DNA from: Andeanibacterium sp035497315
Lineage (GTDB): Bacteria > Pseudomonadota > Alphaproteobacteria > Sphingomonadales > Sphingomonadaceae
Length of the DNA stretch: 37,936 nucleotides
NCBI GenBank assembly: GCA_035497315.1
Contig: DATJDU010000066.1
Location: 1 to 37,936, forward strand
Direction: 5' to 3'
In this document: piece by piece, positions 1 to 7,387 of the stretch
Layout of the letters: each line of letters opens with the position of its first letter
Position numbering within the stretch: the first letter of the stretch is position 1
The notes under the pieces: model-generated
What the model saw: only the letters and a program-made list of their open reading frames with translations
Told to the model about the DNA's origin: nothing
Databases searched by the model: none
Translations under genes and position numbers: made by a program

Positions 1-1
1 C

Positions 2-2554
2 CCCAATCTGCCGGCAAAACCTGCCAGATTGGGGCAGGAGCCGGGCGATTATTGGGAATTTCGTACCCGGTGGGAACATCCCCAGCTCCATTGCGTGTTC
101 ACGGCGCACCCGACCTTTCTGCTCTCTCCCGCCCAGACCGGGGCAGTTGCCCGTGCCGCCTCTCATGACGAGCCGATCGACGCCGAAGTCTGCGTGCTGG
201 CGGGCGAACGACCGCGCATCACGCTCGCCTTCGAGCATGAGCAAGCGATGGATGCCATCGCCAATGCCGCCACTGCGCGTGACCGGCTGGTGGCGACTTT
301 GCTGGCCGAGGCAGCGCAGCGCTGGCCCGACAAATGGCACGATTTCGAACCGCTGCCCTTCCGCTTCGCGAGCTGGGTCGGCTATGACATGGATGGCCGG
401 ACCGACATCAAATGGTATGATTCCATCCATTTCCGGCTGGTCGAGAAGGCCGGGCGACTGGAACGCTATGCCGCCTCGCTGGAAGCCATCGATGCGGCCC
501 ATCCCATACTCGCCACGTTACGCGCCGCCGCCATCCACACCCGCAAGGGAGCCGATGATTTCGCGAGCGATCTGACAGACCCGGAAATCCTCTCCGAGGC
601 CGCCAACCGGCTGACAGCCGACAATCCGGCCAAACTGCTGACCCTCTCCCCCTTGATCGCCGCGCTTGAGGAAGAGGCGAAGGGCGCGAGCCTGCAGCGC
701 GCGATTGCGCTCAAGACGCTGGCCTCCGCCATGCGCGCCGATGGGCTGGGTGCGGGCTGGATTCACTTCCGCGTCAATTCCAGCCAGCTCCACAACGCAA
801 TCCGCCGCGCGATCGACGGGGACGGTACGCTGGATCTCGGCAGTCGCGGCGCGATGGTGCGGCTGCGAGAGATGCTGGCCAGCGTAGAACCCCACCGTTC
901 CAACTTCGCCGCGCTTGCCATCGAGAGCAGCACTGCGATCCGCCAGTTCCTGGCCATGGCCCAGATCCTGCACCACATCGATGCGGATGCACCGATCCGG
1001 ATGCTGATCGCGGAATGCGAGCAACCTGCCACCATGCTCGCCGCGCTCTATTTCGCCCGGCTGTTCGGTATCGCACACAAGGTGGACGTCTCGCCCCTGT
1101 TCGAAACGGAAAGCGCGCTGGAACATGGCGGCCGTTTCCTCGATGCCCTGCTCGCGGAAGATGCCTATCAGGATTATGCCCGCCAGCGCGGACGGGTGGC
1201 GGTGCAGACAGGCTTTTCCGATGCCGGGCGCTTTGTGGGCCAGGTGCCCGCAAGCCTTGCTATCGAGCGGCTTCAGGGCCGCCTTGCCCAGGCCATGGTG
1301 GCCAATCGCCTGACCGATGTCGCCGCGCTGATCTTCGATACCCATGGCGAAAGCATGGGCCGCGGGGCCCACCCTTCCAGCCTCGCGGATCGGCTCGCCT
1401 GGCCGCTCTCCCCCTGGGCCCGAAGGCGCTTCGTGCGGGCGGGAATCGCGCTGGAACCCGAAGTGAGCTTCCAGGGCGGCGATGGCTATCTGTTCTTCGC
1501 CACGCCCGAACTGGCGCTCGCCACACTCACCCGCATCGCCGAACTGCGCCCGGCCGAGACCGACCCCGATGCGCCGACCGACCCCTTCTATCGCCGCACG
1601 GACCTCTCCCTCGATTTCTATCGCGCGATCCGCGATCACCAGCGCGCCCATCTGGAGAGCCGCACCTATTCGCGCGCGATCACGGCCTTCGGCCTGGGGA
1701 TGCTGAACCCCACGGGCAGCCGCGTATCGCGCCGCCAGTCGGACCTTTCGGCGGATCGCGAGATGAGTCTGCGTCAGATCCGCGCCATTCCGCACAATGC
1801 CATCCTGCAGCAACTCGGCTATCCTGTGAACGTGATCTGCGGCGTCGGCACGGCGGCGGACGGGATCTATGAGGATCTGGCCGCCCTCCTGCGCGAGAGC
1901 GATCGAGGCCGCCAGTTGCTGCGCCTGGTGCGTGCCGCCAATGCACTGGCCAGCGTGAAGACGGTGGCCGCCTATGGCGAATTGTTCAATTCCGCCTATT
2001 GGGCCAGCAGGCCCTACAGGGGCACCGAAGCGCATCTTTCCGATGCCTGCGAGGCCCTGGCCGAATATCTCATCAAGGACGACCGGGCGGGCGTGTTCCG
2101 CCGCCTTGCCTCCCGCCTGCGTGTGGATGCGCTCAAGCTCCACCGCCTGCTCGAACTGGTCCCCGATGACAGCCCGATGGAAGACCGCGAGCCTGTGCGC
2201 CGCGCTGTCGGTGTGTTGCAGGCGATCAGGCTGGCGCTGTTCCAGCACATGTTCATCCGTGCCGTCTCCGTCCCCCCCTTCAGCCGGGCAAACGACATCA
2301 GCCGCGACGATGTGCTGGAAATGGTATTCACCCTCAGGATCGAGGAGGCGCTGGCACAATTGCGCCGGGCCTTCCCCATCAGCTTCCCCAAAGCCGACGA
2401 TTTCACGCTGAATGAGCCGACCGATTATCCGGAAGGCGCGGACGAGGGCTATGAATTCATCCATCGCGACTATGTTGACCCGATCGAGCGGGCGCAGCAA
2501 TTGTCGCTGCGGATCACCACTGCCATCGCCAACCATTTCGGCGCCCATGGTTGA
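2..2554 (+). CDS. Divergent phosphoenolpyruvate carboxylase homologue, 5' end cut by the window
   Basis: The reading frame is open to the left edge, so the N-terminus lies outside; the TTG at 29 is only the first start-like codon. The protein aligns over its length with the PEPC family, which makes oxaloacetate from phosphoenolpyruvate and bicarbonate. The catalytic-His motif is present as FTAHPTF (nt about 98-118), where classical enzymes have TAHPTE. Equivalents of other PEPC landmarks are altered: SWVGYDMDG for SWMGGDRDGN, GFSDAGR for GYSDSAKDAG (nt about 1210-1230), and HGESMGRGAHP for HGRGGSIGRGG (nt about 1341-1375), so one of the two loop arginines is gone. GSRVSRR and RAIPHNAI match the classical GSRPAKR and RAIPWIFAW. 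The C-terminus is FGAHG instead of the usual MRNTG. PEPC fold membership looks secure. Whether it carboxylates PEP is uncertain; it may be a divergent enzyme or a paralogue with another role. Confidence 0.8.
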   Translation, partial: PNLPAKPARLGQEPGDYWEFRTRWEHPQLHCVFTAHPTFLLSPAQTGAVARAASHDEPIDAEVCVLAGERPRITLAFEHEQAMDAIANAATARDRLVATLLAEAAQRWPDKWHDFEPLPFRFASWVGYDMDGRTDIKWYDSIHFRLVEKAGRLERYAASLEAIDAAHPILATLRAAAIHTRKGADDFASDLTDPEILSEAANRLTADNPAKLLTLSPLIAALEEEAKGASLQRAIALKTLASAMRADGLGAGWIHFRVNSSQLHNAIRRAIDGDGTLDLGSRGAMVRLREMLASVEPHRSNFAALAIESSTAIRQFLAMAQILHHIDADAPIRMLIAECEQPATMLAALYFARLFGIAHKVDVSPLFETESALEHGGRFLDALLAEDAYQDYARQRGRVAVQTGFSDAGRFVGQVPASLAIERLQGRLAQAMVANRLTDVAALIFDTHGESMGRGAHPSSLADRLAWPLSPWARRRFVRAGIALEPEVSFQGGDGYLFFATPELALATLTRIAELRPAETDPDAPTDPFYRRTDLSLDFYRAIRDHQRAHLESRTYSRAITAFGLGMLNPTGSRVSRRQSDLSADREMSLRQIRAIPHNAILQQLGYPVNVICGVGTAADGIYEDLAALLRESDRGRQLLRLVRAANALASVKTVAAYGELFNSAYWASRPYRGTEAHLSDACEALAEYLIKDDRAGVFRRLASRLRVDALKLHRLLELVPDDSPMEDREPVRRAVGVLQAIRLALFQHMFIRAVSVPPFSRANDISRDDVLEMVFTLRIEEALAQLRRAFPISFPKADDFTLNEPTDYPEGADEGYEFIHRDYVDPIERAQQLSLRITTAIANHFGAHG

Positions 2555-2639
2555 GCGCATTGTGATGCCCGGAGATTCCGCTTGCGGGCCCACACAATCG
2601 TTCTAAGCGGCGCAAAGGCGGATCAAGGGACGGGTCTCG

Positions 2640-3437
2640 ATGGGTGCGATTTACGAATTCGGCGTGGCACGCAACGCGCGGGTGGTGAAAGCCCGGCTCA
2701 AGGGCACTGCCCATTCCGCGCTGGATGCGCTGTGGGGCCTGTTCGGGGCGAAGTTCCACTGCCAACCGGCCCGCTCTGTCTATGGCGTGCCGATGGTGCC
2801 CAATTTCGACGACAAGACCTTCCGCTATTGCCTCTACGGCACTTACGGGAAGTATTTTTCCGACTATCTCGATGGCATCGATTACGATTTCACCTTCATC
2901 GATATCGGCGCGAACCAGGGGCTCTATTCGCTGGTCGCGGCGCGCAATCCGCATTGCCGCAAGATCATCGCCTTCGAGCCGGTGAAGCGGACCTTCGATT
3001 TCCTTTCCGCCAATATCGAGCTGAACAATGCGACCGGGCGTTCGGTCCTGTTCAACGCCGCCCTGTCCGACCATGCGGGCGAAGCGCAGATCGCGGTGAA
3101 GGCCAACCACAGCGGCGTCGCCTCGCTGGCCGGCCATTCGGGCATGGAAGGCCAGCCGACCGAGACTATCGCGCTGATGGACGCCGCCGGGCTGGACGCG
3201 CAGATCCCCGATGGCCTGCCGATCGTGGTGAAGATCGATGTCGAAGGCCATGAAGGCGTGGTGATCGCCGAACTGCTGAAATCCGCCCATTTCGCGCAGG
3301 TGAAGGCCGTGTTCCACGAAATGGACGAGCGCTGGGCCGAAGCGCCGAAGATCCGCAAGATGCTGGTGGAAGGCGGCTTTTCCAAATTCCGCAAATTCGG
3401 CATCCGGCGGCATTACGACATATTGGCCGAACGCTGA
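2640..3437 (+). CDS. FkbM family SAM-dependent methyltransferase
   Basis: A 265-residue protein of the FkbM methyltransferase family, which usually O-methylates sugars or polyketides. The SAM-binding signature FIDIGANQGLYS lies at about residues 89-100, the acidic motif AFEP about 20 residues later, and the FkbM hallmark KIDVEGHEG near residue 200. The ATG start follows an AAGGGA stretch about 8 bases upstream. It lies 85 bases after the PEPC homologue on the same strand and could be co-transcribed. No glycosyltransferase or polysaccharide genes are nearby, so the substrate cannot be inferred. Confidence 0.88.
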   Translation: MGAIYEFGVARNARVVKARLKGTAHSALDALWGLFGAKFHCQPARSVYGVPMVPNFDDKTFRYCLYGTYGKYFSDYLDGIDYDFTFIDIGANQGLYSLVAARNPHCRKIIAFEPVKRTFDFLSANIELNNATGRSVLFNAALSDHAGEAQIAVKANHSGVASLAGHSGMEGQPTETIALMDAAGLDAQIPDGLPIVVKIDVEGHEGVVIAELLKSAHFAQVKAVFHEMDERWAEAPKIRKMLVEGGFSKFRKFGIRRHYDILAER

Positions 3438-3530
3438 GGCGTTAACCTGCACACGGCGCGCGTCCCACAGCGAGACGCGGACCACGCGCCCTCTGGCCAT
3501 TGGCCGGGCTTTCGGGCCATAAGCGGCCGC

Positions 3531-4256
3531 ATGGGCACGGCACTGAAATGGATCGGCGGCGCAACGGCCGCAGTGGCGCTCGTCTTTGCGGGCATTGCCC
3601 TTGGCACCGACGCCTTTGCTGACGAGGACGCCGCCCCCAGGCTGACGGCAGAGGATATACTGGACATGGGCGGTCAATCCGCCGCGCCTGCCACCTCTGC
3701 CTCTGCCGCTGCCGCTGCCGACGGCCTCGACCCTGCCACTCCGCCCCCGGGCGAGGAACAGCCGCCCAGGCCCTCCATCGCCGCCAACGAACCGTTCGTG
3801 ATCAAACGCGTGCTCGATATCCGCGAGCCGATCAAATACGGCCAGTGGTTCTGGGACGAGGAAGGCGTGCCCGAAGGCCCGCTGGTGATGACGGTGGACC
3901 TCGATGCGCGCGTCATCTCGGTCTTCCGGGGCGGCTACGAGATCGGCGCCGCCGCCGTTCTGCTGGGCACAGACGACCACCCCACTCCACTGGGGCGCTT
4001 CCCGATCCTGTCCAAGGAACGCCACAACGTTTCCGAGAAGTACAACAACGCCCCCATGCCCTGGACGCTGCGGCTGACATGGGACGGGGTGGCGATCCAT
4101 GGCGGGTCGCAGGTGGAAAATGGCTATGCCAGCCACGGCTGCATCGGCACGCCGGACGAATTCGTCTCGCGTCTTTATGCCATCGCGAAGAAGGGCGATG
4201 TGGTGATTATCACCAAGGGCAAGACAACCGGCGTCGGCCAGTCATTGGTCGGCTGA
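3531..4256 (+). CDS. YkuD-type L,D-transpeptidase, exported
   Basis: A 241-residue protein with an N-terminal hydrophobic segment (residues 7-30, signal peptide or anchor), a Ala/Pro-rich linker (about 48-85) and a C-terminal YkuD domain. Such enzymes make 3-3 crosslinks in peptidoglycan or attach proteins to it, in the periplasm. The catalytic block is visible: His190 in IHGG, then SHGC with the nucleophile Cys204. The residue two after the cysteine is Gly206, where the family normally has Arg (SHGC-I/V-R). This may change substrate binding or activity. The gene ends 3 bases before the convergent tilS stop. Family assignment is firm; activity is inferred. Confidence 0.9.
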   Translation: MGTALKWIGGATAAVALVFAGIALGTDAFADEDAAPRLTAEDILDMGGQSAAPATSASAAAAADGLDPATPPPGEEQPPRPSIAANEPFVIKRVLDIREPIKYGQWFWDEEGVPEGPLVMTVDLDARVISVFRGGYEIGAAAVLLGTDDHPTPLGRFPILSKERHNVSEKYNNAPMPWTLRLTWDGVAIHGGSQVENGYASHGCIGTPDEFVSRLYAIAKKGDVVIITKGKTTGVGQSLVG

Positions 4257-4259
4257 CCC

Positions 4260-5132
4260 TCAGTCCATCCCCGCGATGCGCCGGGGCGGTTCCTTGCGCA
4301 GGGTCCAGCAATTGCCGTTCACCCGCGCGACCACGCCGCCCAGTGTGGCGTCCTTGCCATTGAGCAGCCGCCGCATCAGCTGCACCACCGAGCTTCCGCG
4401 CGGCTCCACCCCCAGCATGCCGATTGCGCGGGCCAGCACGCGGATGCGGATCGCGCCGGGCGCCTTGGGCGTATAGCGGATTTCCCCCTCGCCCACGCTC
4501 ACGGCCTCGTCCCATTCGCGCTGGGCGGCCCATTGCATCACCCCTTCGGCCTCCGCGAGATGGGAAGCGCTGGCAGCAACGCCGGCGACATCCAGCCAGT
4601 CGGCGCCCTTCAGCGCTTCCCTGATCCGCACGCGGTCGAATCTGGGGTTCTCGTTCGAAGGGTCCTGCGCGGCTTCCAGACCCGAGCGCGCGATGATGCC
4701 CGCCAGTTCCTCGCGCCGCCAGCCCAGCAGCGGGCGCAGCAGCGCAAGCTGTGTCCCCGGCAATTTGCCCAGCACACGCACCCCGGCCAGCCCGGCGACG
4801 CCGCTGCCCCGGTTGAGCCGCATCAGCAGGGTTTCTGCCTGATCGTCCGCATGGTGGGCCGTGGCGAGGGCGGAAAGGTGGCGATCCTGCATCCACCGGG
4901 CCAATGCGGCGTAACGCGCGGCCCGGGCCTTGTCCTGCAGGTTCCCGCTGGCGACCTTCACCGTGAGGATACGATGCGGGATGCCGTAGGCAGCGCATAG
5001 TTCCGCCACCATCGCAGCCTCGCGCGCGCTTTCGGGCCGCAGCCCGTGATCGACCGTTGCGGCCTCCACCCGATCGGGCATGGCCGCATGGGCAAGCAGC
5101 AGCAGCGCAAGGCTGTCCGGCCCGCCGGACAC
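4260..5132 (-). CDS. tilS: tRNA(Ile)-lysidine synthase TilS
   Basis: TilS converts C34 of the CAU-anticodon tRNA-Ile to lysidine using ATP and lysine, which lets it read AUA. The N-type ATP pyrophosphatase P-loop SGGPDS lies at the very start, followed by TVDHGLRPES and the ATAHHADDQAETLLMRL block. The only conventional start codon in frame is GTG at 5132, which places SGGPDS at residue 2. However, about 30 upstream codons (5133 to about 5222) still read like TilS sequence (LTHKLIARFAGDLAAIW, then KLGLAV). The true start is probably a rare codon such as ATT at 5217-5219, just after the cpoB-like stop at 5226-5228. The annotated span is therefore a minimum. TilS follows the cpoB-like gene in the same direction. 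The partner often found next, ftsH, is absent. Confidence 0.92.
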   Translation of the reverse strand: MSGGPDSLALLLLAHAAMPDRVEAATVDHGLRPESAREAAMVAELCAAYGIPHRILTVKVASGNLQDKARAARYAALARWMQDRHLSALATAHHADDQAETLLMRLNRGSGVAGLAGVRVLGKLPGTQLALLRPLLGWRREELAGIIARSGLEAAQDPSNENPRFDRVRIREALKGADWLDVAGVAASASHLAEAEGVMQWAAQREWDEAVSVGEGEIRYTPKAPGAIRIRVLARAIGMLGVEPRGSSVVQLMRRLLNGKDATLGGVVARVNGNCWTLRKEPPRRIAGMD

Positions 5133-5225
5133 AGCCAGCCCCAGCTTCTCGCCATTCGGCCAGATCGCCGCGAGATCTCCCGCGAAGCGCGCGATCAGCT
5201 TGTGAGTAAGCGCCTCAATCGCAGG

Positions 5226-6242
5226 TCACCCTTTGGGACAGTTCACCTTGCGGATATCCGCCTGGTACTGCGTCATCAGCCGTCCACTGGCGATGGCGGG
5301 ATAGGCTTCGCTGAACTCCGCCAGCGCCAGGCAGGCGCGGTTGGTGTCGTTGATGGAGATCATCGCCTCGGCAAGGTAGAGCAGGCTGTCGGGTGCGCGT
5401 TCGCCCATCTTGTCCTGCTGATAGTTCTGCAGGAACCACGGAGCAGCATCGCGCGGCTTGCCATCGTCCATATAGGCGCGGCCCAGCAGGTTGCGGGCAT
5501 AGGTGAGGCGCCAGTGCTTGGGATATTTGTCCACGAACAGGCGAAGCTGCTGCTGAGCCTCGGGATAGAATTTCGCATCCCACAGGCGGAAGCCATAGGA
5601 ATATTCGTCATCCCCCGCATCGTCGGTGGTCGGCTTGGCGATCGCCTGTACGGCAGTCAGCCGTGCGGCGCTGGGGCCGCTGGCCGCCGGGGCAGGCGTC
5701 GGAGTCGGAGTCGGTGCAGGGGTAGGCCTGGCGGCAGCGGCTGGCTGCGGGGCAGGTGTGATTGCCGCCGTCTGCGTTCCACCGCCCGGCGCGGCCATTG
5801 TCCCGGCGGACGGGCCAGCCGCTGTCAGGCTGGGCGGGGTAGCAGCGGCCTGTTCGGCCACGCGCGCCTTTTCGATATCTTCCACCCGCACGGCCAATTG
5901 GGCGACGGCGTGGGTGTTTTCTTCGGTCTGCGAGGTCAGCCGGGCAAGCTGGGCCTCCATCGAATCGAGGCGCCCAAGAATATCGGTGGTAGCGCTGGTG
6001 GAGGGCGTGCTGCCGCTGGCGGATGCTCCTCCCGGCTGCGGGGTAATTACTTCAGGCGTGAAAAAACGCCCGTCCCCGCCGGGAAATACCTGCCGCTGCA
6101 ACGCCTTGATCTCGGCCTCGATCTTGCGCATCCGCGCCTCGGCATCCTGGGCATGCGCCGCCTGCGGCAAAGCCGCGAAAGCGGAACCCGCCAGCGCCAA
6201 TGCCAGGACCATCGTGCGCTTGCGCGCCCAACCGGTCACCAT
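5226..6242 (-). CDS. cpoB: CpoB/YbgF-like cell division coordinator, Tol-Pal associated
   Basis: A 338-residue periplasmic protein with a signal peptide (residues 1 to about 31, ending AAHA before QDA), a heptad-rich coiled-coil region (about 33-120), a long Pro/Ala/Thr linker, and C-terminal TPR repeats (about 205-330, with YSYGFRLWDAKFYPEA and LLGRAYMDDG). This architecture matches YbgF/CpoB, which couples peptidoglycan synthesis to outer-membrane constriction with Tol-Pal. The ATG at 6242 is preferred because GGAG lies 10 bases upstream; the in-frame TTG at 6251 would be almost on top of that site. tilS follows directly. The tol-pal genes themselves are not in this window. Confidence 0.82.
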   Translation of the reverse strand: MVTGWARKRTMVLALALAGSAFAALPQAAHAQDAEARMRKIEAEIKALQRQVFPGGDGRFFTPEVITPQPGGASASGSTPSTSATTDILGRLDSMEAQLARLTSQTEENTHAVAQLAVRVEDIEKARVAEQAAATPPSLTAAGPSAGTMAAPGGGTQTAAITPAPQPAAAARPTPAPTPTPTPAPAASGPSAARLTAVQAIAKPTTDDAGDDEYSYGFRLWDAKFYPEAQQQLRLFVDKYPKHWRLTYARNLLGRAYMDDGKPRDAAPWFLQNYQQDKMGERAPDSLLYLAEAMISINDTNRACLALAEFSEAYPAIASGRLMTQYQADIRKVNCPKG

Positions 6243-6374
6243 CTCATCCAATCTCCTGTCGCATCGTTACCGCTGGACTGGCCCATCTGAGCCAAACCGG
6301 GGCTGAACGATCCCCAAAAACACGCGCAGCCGATTGTGCCAAGCCCTCGGTCTCTTGTCGAGTTAACCAAGATG

Positions 6375-7208
6375 CTAAGCTGTGGGAGATATCTCCGCAG
6401 GCGGAGATGCCGTTGCCTGGGCAGAGGCGGCCGGACGGGCCAGCAATGCCTCGGCCGAAACCGGCACATCCTTCACGATCCCCTCACGCTCGGCCAGACG
6501 CGGAACCGCGCGGCCGCCCACGGTGATCGCCAGCGCATCGGGGCGCGCGGTCCACAATTGCGGGCTCTGCGCATCCCCCGGAACGGCATAGCTTTCACCC
6601 CTGGCCAGTTCCTTCTGGGCAAGCTGCCGCCCGCCGGCGTCATAGAGCTTCACCCAAACCTTGTCTTCCAGGGCGGTAAACACCACCTGCCCGCCGGTTG
6701 CCGGGGCAGGTGCCGCCTGTGTCGCAACCTGGGCCGGCTCCGACACGGCCGGTGTTTCATCCGTCAGCCAGGGCAGCGATGCGCTGGGCGCAATGAAGCT
6801 GGTCCACACGAAGAAGAGCAGCGCCCCGAACAGGCCGATCGCCACCACCGCCGAAACCCAGGCCAGCGCGCGCGACGGCACACGGGCCGGGTCGCCCGGC
6901 TCGAATGTGTGCGGACGACTTTCACGCGGAGCCATGGCGGAGAGTTCCGCCCGCACTTCACGCGCGATCGCATCGTCGTTCAGCCCGACAATCCGGGCAA
7001 AGGTGCGCGCAAAACCCACTGCATAGGTGCGCCCGGGCAGGCCCGCGAAATCGTTGGTTTCGAGCTGCGAAAGATGCCGCGCGGTGATGCGCGTCTCTGC
7101 CGACAGCTGTTCGATGCTCATACCCTTGGCCTCGCGGGCGGCACGCAGCCGCTCGCCAATGCTCAGGGGAAGCAGCTCGGGCTGCTCACTGAATTCTTCT
7201 TCGACCAT
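6375..7208 (-). CDS. RodZ-like helix-turn-helix membrane protein
   Basis: A 277-residue protein with an N-terminal HTH_25 domain (about residues 16-90, with IGERLRAAREAKGMSIEQLS and the RTYAVGFARTFARIVGL block), one transmembrane helix (about 114-138) and a C-terminal DUF4115 domain (about 165-245). This is the architecture of RodZ, which links MreB to the cell wall machinery and sets cell shape. The ATG at 7208 has GGAG 5 bases upstream. A longer upstream reading in frame lacks homology and was excluded. It sits between ptsP and the cpoB-like gene, all leftward. The C-terminal Ala/Pro tail is low complexity. Confidence 0.82.
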   Translation of the reverse strand: MVEEEFSEQPELLPLSIGERLRAAREAKGMSIEQLSAETRITARHLSQLETNDFAGLPGRTYAVGFARTFARIVGLNDDAIAREVRAELSAMAPRESRPHTFEPGDPARVPSRALAWVSAVVAIGLFGALLFFVWTSFIAPSASLPWLTDETPAVSEPAQVATQAAPAPATGGQVVFTALEDKVWVKLYDAGGRQLAQKELARGESYAVPGDAQSPQLWTARPDALAITVGGRAVPRLAEREGIVKDVPVSAEALLARPAASAQATASPPAEISPTA

Positions 7209-7387
7209 CCGCGCTCCGGTTGGGGGTGCCGTAAAAACAAGGGGCAGTGCTTGCGGGGAAGTTGGCGACGACCCGTTTCGGCACACAAAGGAGGGCCGCC
7301 ATTCCAAGTCAAGCGCCCGATGCGCCATGGCCGTAAAGGCGCGACGGGCCGAACCCCTCGTGCGACGGATTTACCCTACACTAACCT

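Noticed and set aside
518..2593. Long open frame of 691 codons on the minus strand opposite the PEPC homologue
   Set aside because: It is an antisense shadow typical of GC-rich codon usage; the plus strand has clear family motifs and this frame has none.
2514..4136. 540-codon open frame on the minus strand across the methyltransferase and transpeptidase
   Set aside because: It runs through two well-supported plus-strand genes and their gap, and shows no recognisable domain.
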